A stretch of DNA of 64,000 bases, taken from JASGCP01 sp965263285 (lineage in GTDB: Bacteria > Bacteroidota > Bacteroidia > Chitinophagales > Chitinophagaceae). The stretch covers positions 620,001 through 684,000 of the forward strand of contig CBDHHD010000016.1 in the NCBI GenBank assembly GCA_965263285.1. The letters are read 5' to 3'. Position 1 is the stretch's first letter; each line of letters begins with the position of its first letter. Under the pieces are notes generated by a model, which saw only the letters and a list, made by a program, of their open reading frames with translations, searched no databases and had not been told where the DNA came from. Position numbers and translations under genes: made by a program. Positions 27,894-36,939 of this stretch are shown in pieces.

Positions 27894-29033
27894 TTATTGC
27901 TTTCTTACATGTTGATATTGTTTTTTTCTTTTTCTATCTGCTCTTTCTAAACTTCTTAAGCTAATTTGGCCTACTGCATCTATGAAAGTATCCTCTATTT
28001 TTATTTTTTGTTTCTGCTCTTCTTCTTCAATATCTATGGCTTTTTCTCCTCTACTATTCATCTGTTTAATAGCAATAACTTTATCTAACGAATATATATA
28101 TATTCTATTATTCTCATTCTTAGAACGATACCATAATATTTTTTTAAAAATATCTTTTTTAACAAGTTGCATAGTACCTACTGCAAACTCTAATATGTCA
28201 ATATCATTAGGAAATTCTTGTAAAGCATCTATATAAGTGTCTAATTCGTAATTCAAACAACATTTTAAGCGCCCGCACTGCCCGCTTAGTTTGGCTTGAT
28301 TGATACTCAACTCTTGATATTTTGCTGCTTGCGTCTGTATATTTTTAAAACCAGGCAACCAGGTACTACAACAAAGCTCTCTTCCACACATGCCTATCCC
28401 TCCTATCTTTCCCGCTTCTTGTCGCATATTAATTTGTTTCATTTCTATCTTAAATGAAAAGGTTATCGCATACCGCTTTATTAGCTCTCTAAAATCAACT
28501 CTGTCATCTGCGGTATAAAAAAATGTTCCCCTTTTCCCATCTCCTTGCATCTCCACTTCACTAATCTTCATATCTAACTTTAATTCATTAGCTATCAATC
28601 GAGCTCTTAATAAAATCTGTTGCTCTTCATTCTTCAACTTATTCCATAATTCAATTTCTTTATCTGTGCTCTTGTGCAATATTTTTTTAATATCTGTAGA
28701 AGTAGTTTCTATTTTATGTTTTTTAAGTTGCAATAAAACTAATTCTCCTGTCAGTAATACTTCTCCTATATCATACCCTCCATTAACACCTTCTATTGTT
28801 AACAAATCTCCCTTATAATAATCTAATGGAGCTAAACTTACATGACGGCAATAAGCCTTTCTACTACCATGATGAAAACCAAGTTCTACTATTTTACAAG
28901 TACTATCAAAATCAGGCATAGGCAAATTTTGTAGCCAATCATACGCATTTAGACGATTACATGAGCCTGACAAACACCCCCCATTATTTTTACAGCCATT
29001 ATGTTTACCCGTACCGCAAGAATTACATGACAT
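27894..29033 (-). CDS. ricT: RicT-like PSP1 domain protein (YaaT)
   Basis: The 379-residue protein starts with a cysteine-rich segment (MSCNSCGTGKHNGCKNNGGC). The PSP1 domain follows, with CRHVSLAPLDYYKGD, KMSEVEMQGDGKRGTFFYTA, GMCGRELCCSTWL and LSGQCGRLKCCLNYEL; the clustered cysteines bind iron-sulfur in the RicAFT complex of Bacillus. RicA and RicF are not nearby. In Bacteroidota this gene is often beside DNA polymerase III delta' and GldH; that arrangement is not seen here. Its ATG lies about 65 bp from MITE1 copy F. Confidence 0.88.
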   Translation of the reverse strand: MSCNSCGTGKHNGCKNNGGCLSGSCNRLNAYDWLQNLPMPDFDSTCKIVELGFHHGSRKAYCRHVSLAPLDYYKGDLLTIEGVNGGYDIGEVLLTGELVLLQLKKHKIETTSTDIKKILHKSTDKEIELWNKLKNEEQQILLRARLIANELKLDMKISEVEMQGDGKRGTFFYTADDRVDFRELIKRYAITFSFKIEMKQINMRQEAGKIGGIGMCGRELCCSTWLPGFKNIQTQAAKYQELSINQAKLSGQCGRLKCCLNYELDTYIDALQEFPNDIDILEFAVGTMQLVKKDIFKKILWYRSKNENNRIYIYSLDKVIAIKQMNSRGEKAIDIEEEEQKQKIKIEDTFIDAVGQISLRSLERADRKRKKQYQHVRKQ

Positions 29034-29098
29034 AATATATACAAAATATAATGTAAAAATACAATATTATCTGCAGAAATTATTTATTACAAGAATAT

Positions 29099-29535
29099 GG
29101 CTATGTCTTTTTTGAGGTGCTGGAAGCATGAATGATTAGATAAATATAAACATGGAAATAATAGGAAATGTCTGATGAGGACTGCCCTCAGATAAAGAGC
29201 GTTACAAAACGAGGTGAGCGAAGCGACCAGCGAGAATGTGGAGGTGGAAGTTTTTATACATGAATCGTTATGATGAGCAATAAAGTATTTGCATAAAAGA
29301 TACCTATGGATAAGCTCATCATAACGATTCATACCTAACCGCCTCCCATTCATTCTCGCTAGCGTAGCGAGCCGTAGTTTTGTAGCTCTTTATCTGCAGG
29401 CTTGATTTTTTCTTTGTTTCTTTCTTTTGTATCAAGACAAAAGAAAGAAAAGGATATAAAAAATAAATGATGAACCTATACCTGAGCAATTACAAAAACA
29501 TAAATATCTTCCAGCACCTCAAAAAAAGGCGTAGC
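29099..29535 (+). mobile_element. MITE1 copy F, full length, with exact 8-bp target duplication
   Basis: Both inverted-repeat ends, though worn (GGCTATGTC and GGCGTAGC), and the complete palindromic core are present. AAGAATAT flanks it on both sides (29091-29098 and 29536-29543). Immediately after the right duplication a second left terminus (GGCTATGTC...GAGGCGCTG, 29544-29567) follows without a body, so the insertion site already abutted a MITE1 end or the end was duplicated. Confidence 0.87.
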
Positions 29536-29543
29536 AAGAATAT

Positions 29544-29567
29544 GGCTATGTCTTTTTTGAGGCGCTG
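29544..29567 (+). repeat. Solo MITE1 left terminus
   Basis: GGCTATGTCTTTTTTGAGG continuing CGCTG repeats the left end of copy F, including the unusual TATGTC variant. No body follows. Confidence 0.8.
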
Positions 29568-29654
29568 ATGAATTTTAAAAAACAAGAACTTACACAAACT
29601 TATTTATGGTCTATTTTTTCTAAAAGTGATACGAATATAAGACTACCGAAATAA

Positions 29655-30569
29655 TTAGCTCATTTCTAATATATTTTGAAGAGCTAATTCTAATCCACCA
29701 TACTGAAATATAAATCCTGCATCTAAAAGTTTCTGAGGATAAGCATGAGAATTGGATAATGCTAAGGTAGGATCCACACTTTTTATATAACACAATAGCG
29801 ATACAATCCAATTAGGCAAACTTGGTAAAACAGGTCTATGCAATAGCTTACTCAGGGTGCCTGTCAATTGTTTGTGGGTAATATTATTAGGGCTGGCAAC
29901 ATTATACACCCCATCTAATGAATTGATTAGTACAAATTCAAATACCCCCATTAAATCGTCTATATGTATCCAACTTATAGACGGTGAAGGCCTTCCTAAT
30001 GAAAATCCTAAAAAGTATTTGTTGAGCTTAATAAATGGTGCTAAATATCCGTCTGTAGAAGCAAATGGCAAACCAATTCGTAAAATAGTTTTTTTAGTAT
30101 TGGGTAGTGGTGTCTTTAAAAAACTTGCTTCCCACTGTTGACAAACACTTGATAAAAAATCATGCCCAATGGTTGCATTTTCATTACAAACTAATCGGGT
30201 ATTGCCATAAATGCCTACTGCACTTATTTGAATAAAAATTTTAGGAGGTCGCTTGCATTGCTTAATAATACGACAAAGCAAGTCGGCACTATGAATCCTA
30301 CTATCAATTATTTTTTTTTTATTGAACCGATGATGAATACAATTAATATTCTTACCTGTTAAATTAATAACCGCCACACTACCTTCTAAATAATCTTGCC
30401 AATGGTCTATTGTTTGGCTATTCCAATATAGCCAGATATAATTTGAATCATTAAGACGATGAGGATAACGCGTTAAAATAATAATTTTGTAGCCCTTTTG
30501 ATGAAAATAGGATGCTACATAACTACCAATAAACCCCGATCCACCAGCTATGACAATTGTTCCTAACAC
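29655..30569 (-). CDS. TIGR01777-family NAD(P)-binding epimerase/oxidoreductase
   Basis: The 304-residue protein begins MLGTIVIAGGSGFIGSYVA, an extended short-chain dehydrogenase fold with GGSGFIG (residues 9-15). It includes QISAVGIYGN, containing the Ser and YG pattern of this family, ISWIHIDDLMGVFEF, and a C-terminal DUF1731-type segment LPNWIVSLLCYIKSVDPTLA ending in LQNI. Members (YfcH/SulA-like) have no firmly known reaction. It is a single gene; the ATG is at 30567-30569. Confidence 0.87.
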   Translation of the reverse strand: MLGTIVIAGGSGFIGSYVASYFHQKGYKIIILTRYPHRLNDSNYIWLYWNSQTIDHWQDYLEGSVAVINLTGKNINCIHHRFNKKKIIDSRIHSADLLCRIIKQCKRPPKIFIQISAVGIYGNTRLVCNENATIGHDFLSSVCQQWEASFLKTPLPNTKKTILRIGLPFASTDGYLAPFIKLNKYFLGFSLGRPSPSISWIHIDDLMGVFEFVLINSLDGVYNVASPNNITHKQLTGTLSKLLHRPVLPSLPNWIVSLLCYIKSVDPTLALSNSHAYPQKLLDAGFIFQYGGLELALQNILEMS

Positions 30570-30967
30570 CTGCTTGCTATTTTAAATACTCTATATTTTT
30601 TTACTATACCCTAGCTCAAAATCCTTAATAATTATTTGCACATCACCTTCTGTAGCTGTAATTTTATCTTTACAAACTTTCTTTGTTTTATACATACAAC
30701 CACTCGCTTAACTTTACTGGCCAAATTAACCTAAAGATATGTTGCCCATTTCAATAGCACAAATAATATATTTCAACTCATTAAATGCTTACTCAATAAT
30801 TAATATAGGATCAATTTTTATAACCTCAGACTTAAAAAAAGATAATATAACCATAACTGTTTTTATAAGTAAACACAAACACTAAAAGAAGAGTGAGCAA
30901 CAATAAATACCTCAGCGAATTCCTGCTCTACATACCAGATTCAGATTACCCTAAAATACTTAATTTG

Positions 30968-31035
30968 GCATAATTAATTTAATGTGAGTAGATATACAAA
31001 GATACAAAATGAAATAGATATTTACAAAAAATAAT
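30968..31035 (+). repeat. R2 repeat, diverged copy c
   Basis: GCATAATTAATTTAATGTGAG and ATACAAAGATACAAAATGAA follow the R2 order but with many substitutions. As with the other R2 copies, MITE1-end sequence (AAAAAGGAC, CTACATCC) lies next to it. Confidence 0.6.
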
Positions 31036-31077
31036 TAATTAAAAAGGACTACATCCTTTTTAATTAATTATTTTTTG
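31025..31077. repeat. 24-bp perfect inverted repeat with 5-base loop
   Basis: The left arm 31025-31048 ends TTAATTAAAAAGGA and the right arm 31054-31077 begins TCCTTTTTAATTAA. All 24 pairs match around the loop CTACA. The inner part resembles two MITE1 ends head to head. It is downstream of the EEP nuclease gene and could terminate its transcript. Confidence 0.85.
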
Positions 31078-31164
31078 CATTGACTTATTAAGAGAATACC
31101 TAAGCAGTTGCCATATAAGTAAAACAGAGCCCATTAGATAAACTGTTATTTGTTATTCCTTATT

Positions 31165-32298
31165 CTAATAATCAAGGGTTGCCACTAACATGGCATGATC
31201 ACTAAGGCCTACATCAAACAAATTCATCTGTTTTACACTAAACTGATGAGTATAAAAAATATAATCAATTCTAAGTGGCCAAGCAAATGAGTTAAAAGTT
31301 TTTCCTATTCCTATACTTCCTTCTGTAAAAGCATCGTCCCACTGACTTCCTTTTATTTGCCAATAAGTATATGAATTAGGCACATCATTAAAATCACCTG
31401 TTAAAATAGAATATTCAGATATGTTGTGTAGTATCTGCTTTAACTCTTTGGTCTCTACATACCTATCTTTTGCTATGCCCTGCATTTGTGTAAATACAGT
31501 ACGAGAAAAACTAAAAGCACTATCCTTCAAAGTTATAATTTTATTCATTTGGTCGTAATTATTAGCCGTAAATTGATACGATGCTAAATGCGTTGTATAC
31601 ACACGAATAATATGTTGATCTATTTTTATATCAACAAAAATAACACTTCCTTGTTGCGTACCATGAAAAGATATTTTTTGCACCCTTAGAATAGGATACA
31701 TAGAAAAAATAATATTGCCCGAATGATAGCTCGTATCTTTAAGAATGTTATAATCTTTAGAAAAAAAATAATAAGGATACATATTTAAAAATGGCTCAAT
31801 ATGGTTGTTTGATTTTGATGTATTGAATTCTTGCAAACACACAATATTAGCCTGCTTTTCTTTAATAGCATCCACAATTTCATTTGCCACAAATGTATTT
31901 CTATTATCTTTAATTTTTCCATTAAAACCTCTTATATTCCAATCTAATATTTTAATAGAATAGAAATGATTCGTATGCGTAGTGGGATAAAAAACAGAAG
32001 TAATTGCAACGAATGCTGTTATCTGCTTCCAACAAAGTCCTAATGTAATCACCGACAACAAAGATTTTATAGGTCTTACAATTAACCAAAAAACAATAAA
32101 CCCAAACAATATAAAGTAAACAATAGGCGCTATTAAGCTAAGTGTATTTGAAACAACTAAATAGATAGGAGGCACATAAGGCACAACAAGTGTTAATAAG
32201 GCAATAAACGAAAACAATATATTAATTAAAAAAAATATCCAATTACCTGCCGACTTAATTATTCTAAAGATAAACATAATAATTATATAAAAGTACAA
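31165..32298 (-). CDS. Membrane-anchored endonuclease/exonuclease/phosphatase (EEP) family protein
   Basis: The 377 residues hold three membrane segments in the first 90 residues (about 8-30, 35-60 and 62-88). The EEP catalytic domain follows with the family motifs DWNIRGFNG, NIVCLQEFN (metal-binding Glu), VYTTHLASY, LTGDFNDVP and LSDHAML (catalytic His). Substrates in this superfamily range from DNA to phospholipids and phosphoinositides, and the specificity here is open. The second Met (MFIFRII, residue 8) is an equally plausible start. Confidence 0.85.
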   Translation of the reverse strand: MYFYIIIMFIFRIIKSAGNWIFFLINILFSFIALLTLVVPYVPPIYLVVSNTLSLIAPIVYFILFGFIVFWLIVRPIKSLLSVITLGLCWKQITAFVAITSVFYPTTHTNHFYSIKILDWNIRGFNGKIKDNRNTFVANEIVDAIKEKQANIVCLQEFNTSKSNNHIEPFLNMYPYYFFSKDYNILKDTSYHSGNIIFSMYPILRVQKISFHGTQQGSVIFVDIKIDQHIIRVYTTHLASYQFTANNYDQMNKIITLKDSAFSFSRTVFTQMQGIAKDRYVETKELKQILHNISEYSILTGDFNDVPNSYTYWQIKGSQWDDAFTEGSIGIGKTFNSFAWPLRIDYIFYTHQFSVKQMNLFDVGLSDHAMLVATLDY

Positions 32299-32410
32299 AA
32301 TAAATTTAATTGTAACGATACCTAAATGGCTAAATCTTTTTTTGAGGTGCTGGGGGCTAAAATAAATTTGGGGGAGTCGAGACCATAAAAAAGATTGTGT
32401 AAGTTGGTTT

Positions 32411-33578
32411 TTAATTGTCTAAGAACTTTGTCAATCTTTCGGCAAAGATAATAATAAATTGGTGTAAAATATAACCCCAATTTTGAATTGGTTTTTGCCA
32501 GCTTTTTTCTATATTTTGAATAGCTAAAAAAATAGCCTTTGTAGCTGATTGTTTATCTACAAATTGTATTTTTGTTTTTGTATATTTTCGGATACCTCTG
32601 TTCATATTTTCTATCGTATTTGTGTATAGGGAGTCTGTAGAAGAAAAAGTCTCTATTTCTCATGCCATAATTATTAATAATAAATCTTTGAATTAATAAT
32701 AAATCTTTGAATACGGGCGTTTAAATTTTCAGCTTTGGCATTAGTTAATCCTTTTTCAAAATACCTTAATATATCTTCTTGATGGCGCTCTACCATGTTC
32801 ATAACATGGGTTATGGCTTTAAGTTTTACCCTTCGTACATTTTCTTTCCATTTTTCTAACTCACTTTTAATTATATATAATGGTTTACCTATATTCCTCT
32901 TATGATACCATGAAGCAAATTGTTGCACTAACTGATAAGCTATTTGTATAGTTGGATATTGTGTAAGTAAAGCATCCAATAAGGTTAATTGTTCTTTTTC
33001 TAATGAGCTTTCAGGTTTATACAGCAAATACTTTGTCTTTTCAATTCATTCTATATCCGTCCAATTATTAGGATTATTTCTATTTATTTCTGTGCTTTCT
33101 TTCACTTTTTTCTTCACATCAAGCCTTATACTCTGCAAAGCATTATATATATGTTTGATTACATGAAATTTATCTATAACTATTTGAGCTTGTGGCATCG
33201 TTTTATTACAAATATCCTTCATTACAGGACTCATATCTGCATTCACATAATCTACTTTTTTTAATGTTTCCAAACCTAGTTCTCTACTGCTTATTTTACA
33301 AGCGTTGGTTTAATACTATCTATAAGCATGGCTATCTTACCTGTTTCTTGATTACTTAAGATAGTACAATAATGACCATTGATCATTTTCTCATCTATAC
33401 ACATACTATGACCTATATGGTATGGATTTAATATATGTACCACCTTCTCTTTGGCTACTTCTCCTGTAGTATCATTTATTTCAACTACCTTATGTGAAGC
33501 AAAATTGCCTTCTTGCCTATCTTTATGATAGTCGTTTATCACATCTTTATACCAAGTAAATAAAGTACGTGGTTTCAT
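32411..33578 (-). pseudogene. ISL3/ISAon1-type transposase, fragmented
   Basis: The transposase lies in four frames, in order. 33578-33291 starts MKPRTLFTWYKDVINDYHKD and reads IDEKMINGHYCTIL. 33273-33046 carries VNADMSPVMKDICNK and VIDKFHVIKHIYNAL (second catalytic Asp region). 33027-32674 carries FASWYHKRNIGKPLY and FEKGLTNAKAENLNARIQRF (terminal catalytic Glu region). 32605-32411 starts MNRGIRKYTKTKIQF and may be an unrelated tail. Stops and frameshifts separate them, so the gene is inactive. The 19-bp tandem duplication disrupts the end of the third piece. Confidence 0.85.
32673..32710. repeat. 19-bp tandem duplication
   Basis: ATTAATAATAAATCTTTGA occurs twice in direct succession (32673-32691 and 32692-32710) within the transposase pseudogene. 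Confidence 0.9.
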
Positions 33579-33581
33579 AGT

Positions 33582-33758
33582 GTAGCAACGTGCTACTATA
33601 CTAATATTAATTGACGATTCTTCTATGGTTACCTTTTAAAAAATTCACAAATTGTGCCTTCTTGCCTATCTTTATGATTCGTTTTTCTTTTACCAAGTTA
33701 AAGTACGTGGTTTTAACGTAGCAACGTGCTACTATACTAATATTAATTGACGATTCTT
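33582..33758. repeat. 41-bp direct duplication within the IS
   Basis: The stretch starting GTAGCAACGTGCTACTATAC is exactly repeated at 33582-33622 and 33718-33758. A looser match extends upstream of each (CTTGCCTATCTTTATGAT), so a segment of roughly 100 bp was duplicated and one copy has since drifted. Confidence 0.85.
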
Positions 33759-33759
33759 G

Positions 33760-34157
33760 TTATTTTAGCTCCTTTTAAATGTAACGAATCATAACTATTA
33801 CTAGCTCCTTTTAAATAATGTTCATCCTGCCCAACTTCTTTCCAGCACCTTCTATATAAAATTAAAAAAAACATTTAAGAGAAAATGTATGCGTTAAAAT
33901 ATTTGTCGGATTACAGAAGCCATCTAAGGGTATCTTTTTGCCATGTAGTTCTAAGGGTATATGATCTTCTTTCTCATGTAAAATAATCTCGTAACAATCA
34001 GGTTTATCTTTATCTCTACTACATCAAAATGGTCTAAATATTCTTTGGGCACATGTATATTAATAAACAAAGACAATAACTCTTCTGAATTGGAAATTTT
34101 TCTCCTTGCCATAAATAAAAAATTGAGTGTAAAAAAGCAAAGATACCCCCCCAGCAC
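33760..34157 (-). pseudogene. ISAon1-type transposase N-terminal-region protein, broken
   Basis: It starts MARRKISNSEELLSLFINIH (ATG 34155-34157) and reads PKEYLDHFDVVEIK before a frameshift near 34010. The remaining coding resemblance continues in other frames to about 33760, where a tandem duplication scrambles it. The intact counterpart in the chimeric element at 8188-8582 shows the expected ending. Confidence 0.72.
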
Positions 34158-34197
34158 CTCAAAAAAAAGATTTAGCCGTATTGTGTCTATAATGTAA

Positions 34198-35262
34198 CTA
34201 CTGTTTGGCTATCAGAGATTTTAGTTCTTTTATATAACTAAAATAACTCATATACATGTGCAATCCTTCTTTAAAAGAAAGATAGGGTAGTCCTTTGCGG
34301 TGGTTATATTTTGCAATTTGGTACATCCATTCCCAATGTTTAATAATTTCTTTCCAAGCAAAGAAAATATGATGCGAGGGGTCGTATATATGAGTAGGCT
34401 CGCTTCCTGCACCATTAATTTCAATGATAGAAAATTTTTTTCCTGCTGCTAACTCTTCTACTGAATTAAATTTTATATCTAGTCTGCCATAGTAAAAATC
34501 TTTTATAGGAATACATGCCTTATTAATAGTTCCTTCCCAATCAAATGCATATTTATTTGTATAATCAAGAAATAGAGCTCCCCTAGCATGATTGCCAAAG
34601 GGCACTAATACTTTTGAAATATCTTTAGCTAATATTTCTTGTAATGCTGTTGGAGTAAATAATTTTTTAATAGCATCTATTTGTAAAACATAACGGGGTT
34701 CTCTTAAAATTAAAGCTTCAATTGTATGTATCCCATCTCCTATAACGGCAAGCATTTCTTTCCATACAATACCTGTAATGCGTCCTTTATTCTCATGAGG
34801 GTTACGAATATAAAACACTCCTACTTCTAAAGGGTAGTTAATCAATTCTTGGATTAAAAAGGGAACAGTATATAAAGCAACTGCTTTTTCTAGTGCGATG
34901 GTATTATCTATTTTCATCACGCCCATTCCTTTCATACCAATATTAGGTTTTATAATACATGGAAAATTGATTTCTTTTTCTTGTATTTTTTGTAATATGC
35001 TTTTATAACTCTCCTGAGGTTGTATAGATAAAGTTTTAGGATAGTATTCGATTGGTATTAATTTATAAATATCATCTTTAGGCTCCATTGTATAGCCTCC
35101 GTATTTGATAGAGGGATTGGAAGCTGAAAAGAAGAAAAAAGATCTAGCGCGTAGGCAATACCAAAACCAAACAAATATAACAGGAAAATACACGAGTAAA
35201 AATGGCCAATACTCCCAATGTCGTAAGCGAATGAAAAAGCGAGAATGATTTTTATCGCACAT
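34198..35262 (-). CDS. ATP-grasp protein (D-Ala-D-Ala-ligase-like fold)
   Basis: The start MCDKNHSRFFIRLRHWEYWP at 35262 avoids overlapping the NRDE gene and gives 354 residues. A hydrophobic helix (residues about 18-36) precedes the ATP-grasp domain: FPCIIKPNIGMKGMGV binds nucleotide, LIQELINYPLEVGVFYIRN follows, and FYYGRLDIKFNSVEEL plus FSIIEINGAGSEPTHIYDP give the metal-binding Asp, Glu and Asn. Such enzymes ligate a carboxylate to an amine; the substrates are not deducible. It is the last gene of a five-gene operon. Confidence 0.78.
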   Translation of the reverse strand: MCDKNHSRFFIRLRHWEYWPFLLVYFPVIFVWFWYCLRARSFFFFSASNPSIKYGGYTMEPKDDIYKLIPIEYYPKTLSIQPQESYKSILQKIQEKEINFPCIIKPNIGMKGMGVMKIDNTIALEKAVALYTVPFLIQELINYPLEVGVFYIRNPHENKGRITGIVWKEMLAVIGDGIHTIEALILREPRYVLQIDAIKKLFTPTALQEILAKDISKVLVPFGNHARGALFLDYTNKYAFDWEGTINKACIPIKDFYYGRLDIKFNSVEELAAGKKFSIIEINGAGSEPTHIYDPSHHIFFAWKEIIKHWEWMYQIAKYNHRKGLPYLSFKEGLHMYMSYFSYIKELKSLIAKQ

Positions 35263-35273
35263 ACTTAATTTAT

Positions 35274-36017
35274 TTATAATACTACATTTATAAGAGAGGA
35301 TTGGGATGGGACACACCATTCTAAATGTTGCTCCTCTCGTGTGGGCAAATAGTTAAAATAATGGGTATATAATCTATTAGATTGTCGAATAATTTGTGTA
35401 GTACTTAGTGTACCTTTTTGGGTACTTTCAAATCGATCCATTTGAATAGCATAGTGCTTACAAGTTTGATTTTTTGTTTGATGAAATTGAAGTATATGAT
35501 AGGCATCAATAGGTTGTTTTTCTAAAAAATGATGGAACCATTCTTCTCGTATTTTTTTCATTGTGTCATCATATAAGGTAGCAGACGACCAAATAGCAGG
35601 CTGTTGACTGTCTTTTTTTTCACAATGTAATACTTGGCCATCCCATGTGTATTGAAACATATTGTTTTCAATATAAAGGATAATGGTAAAGTTTTCTATT
35701 CCATTAAGTTGATAGGCTTCAAGTGCTTTATGGGGATAAGGTTGATTAAATAAAAAAGGCAATAGAAGCCCTCTACTTTCTTTATATGAATGTAAGGAGG
35801 TATGTTTGTTAAAAGCACCATTTAATAAAACACCCCAATCTCCTTGCTCATTTACTATGATCCATGTTCCTTTTGATTGAATATCTTCAGGGAAATATAT
35901 TTTTTTATTATTTATTGTATGGCATAATAATGATGTGCTAGGCCTGCATATTTCTACATCGCGATTAGATGTAACAATATGTCCATTATGACATGGTAAA
36001 TAAGTTAATGTGCACAT
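35274..36017 (-). CDS. NRDE family protein (TANGO2-like)
   Basis: A 247-residue protein with the NRDE-family N-terminus, MCTLTYLPCHNGHIVTSNRD, where the name motif NRDE reads NRDV. The conserved GTWIIVNEQGDWGVLLNGAF follows. Cys2 is an exposed N-terminal nucleophile candidate after Met removal. The family is linked to haem trafficking in animals, and its bacterial function is unknown. It overlaps the DinB gene by 13 bp and leads 12 bp into the ATP-grasp gene, supporting one transcript. Confidence 0.85.
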   Translation of the reverse strand: MCTLTYLPCHNGHIVTSNRDVEICRPSTSLLCHTINNKKIYFPEDIQSKGTWIIVNEQGDWGVLLNGAFNKHTSLHSYKESRGLLLPFLFNQPYPHKALEAYQLNGIENFTIILYIENNMFQYTWDGQVLHCEKKDSQQPAIWSSATLYDDTMKKIREEWFHHFLEKQPIDAYHILQFHQTKNQTCKHYAIQMDRFESTQKGTLSTTQIIRQSNRLYTHYFNYLPTREEQHLEWCVPSQSSLINVVL

Positions 36018-36475
36018 GATTTTCTATAAGCAATAGTAGAAGGGGCTACTCCAAAGTCATCTGGAATAGAGGGGTAATTTAATATATTAAGCGCTACTTT
36101 TACCAAAGCGAGATGATGAATAAGATGATCCATACAATACAATAGTTCTCTTTGGTAAGATGATTCCGCTTCTAATCCATTATGTTCTACCTTTATATAT
36201 TTATTGTTATGAGGCAATGATAATTGAATTAAAATATCTTTAAAACATTCTGTTGCTATAAATGGATTTGTTTCTATTTGTATATCCCTTTTACGATTTG
36301 AATAGTTAACAACATTTGTTTCGTATCCTACTTCTAAACATTGATACATTTCTATTGAGTGACGAATGTGGCCACCAATAGAAGCATTAGAAAGAACTGC
36401 TATATTCTGTGTGTATTGTTCTCTATTAATATGAGATAGCAGGTCTATTACTTGTTGGATAATTTTCTCAACCAT
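36005..36475 (-). CDS. DinB-like protein
   Basis: The 156 residues form a predicted four-helix bundle with metal-ligand-like histidines in the DinB positions: SIGGHIRHSIEMYQCL near residue 35 and CMDHLIHHLALVKVAL near residue 117. Members bind a divalent metal and include thiol-dependent transferases. The reaction here is unknown. It lies in the middle of the operon, 12 bp after the DoxX gene, and overlaps the next gene. Confidence 0.75.
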   Translation of the reverse strand: MVEKIIQQVIDLLSHINREQYTQNIAVLSNASIGGHIRHSIEMYQCLEVGYETNVVNYSNRKRDIQIETNPFIATECFKDILIQLSLPHNNKYIKVEHNGLEAESSYQRELLYCMDHLIHHLALVKVALNILNYPSIPDDFGVAPSTIAYRKSCAH

Positions 36476-36487
36476 AAAATTATTTTT

Positions 36488-36919
36488 CTATTGTTTTTTA
36501 TTTTTTTGTATAATAGCAATGAGTTGATATCTATTATGCCATATAAGTATGATACAACAAATCCAAGTAATTAAAGCATAGATAAATAAAAGACCATGAT
36601 CAGAACCTCCCCCTGGCATAACCATTCCATTAGCATCAACATTAGGAATAGCAATATGGGGTAAAATAAATAGATGAGTAAGGATAGCTCCTGACATAGT
36701 GCCTAAACCTATAATAGCACCCCATAATGTTGTTCTAGGAATAATAACGAGGATAGATGCAATCAATTCTAAAATACCTGTTCCTATTCTTCCTATAGGT
36801 TCAGCATAAATGGCGTTAAATATATAGATTGATTCAGGCGCCGCTGTAAATTTAAAGAATAGTGTTTGTACTAAAATTAATGCTACTATTATTCTACATA
36901 GCCATATAAAAATTTTCAT
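36488..36919 (-). CDS. DoxX-like integral membrane protein
   Basis: A 143-residue protein with four hydrophobic helices (residues about 3-22, 44-62, 66-86 and 108-128). The LVQTLFFKFTAAPESIYIFN start and GILELIASILVIIPRTTLWG are characteristic of the DoxX superfamily. An acidic/Gly-rich loop (NVDANGMVMPGGGSDHG) precedes the last helix. DoxX proteins have been tied to thiol/redox stress, but the specific role is unknown. Confidence 0.75.
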   Translation of the reverse strand: MKIFIWLCRIIVALILVQTLFFKFTAAPESIYIFNAIYAEPIGRIGTGILELIASILVIIPRTTLWGAIIGLGTMSGAILTHLFILPHIAIPNVDANGMVMPGGGSDHGLLFIYALITWICCIILIWHNRYQLIAIIQKNKKQ

Positions 36920-36939
36920 ACAAAGATTTTATTTATATA

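Larger units (their letters stand above)
30570..31164. other. 595-bp intergenic region with decayed repeats
   Basis: No intact gene is seen. It holds a diverged R2-like block (30968-31035), a long perfect hairpin (31025-31077) and a 34-codon minus-strand frame (30591-30695) whose KKVCKDKITATEGDVQIIIK looks faintly like the end of an OB-fold. The last may be a gene remnant. Confidence 0.55.
32328..34177 (-). mobile_element. ISL3/ISAon1-type insertion sequence, decayed, likely parent of the MITE1 family
   Basis: The 1850-bp element has MITE1-type ends: GGCTAAATC...GAGGTGCTGGGGG at 32328 and CCCAGCACCTC...GATTTAGCC ending at 34177. On the minus strand it carries an N-terminal-region ORF followed by a DDE transposase, both broken. 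It holds a 41-bp exact internal duplication (33582-33622 and 33718-33758) and a 19-bp tandem duplication (32673-32710). No target duplication remains (ACCTAAAT and GTATTGTG). Family naming rests on the two-ORF layout and the DKFHVIKH-type core. Confidence 0.85.

Noticed and set aside
35262..35319. Earlier start (35319) for the ATP-grasp gene
   Set aside because: It would overlap the NRDE gene by 46 bp and add an unconserved segment; ATG 35262 fits the operon spacing.
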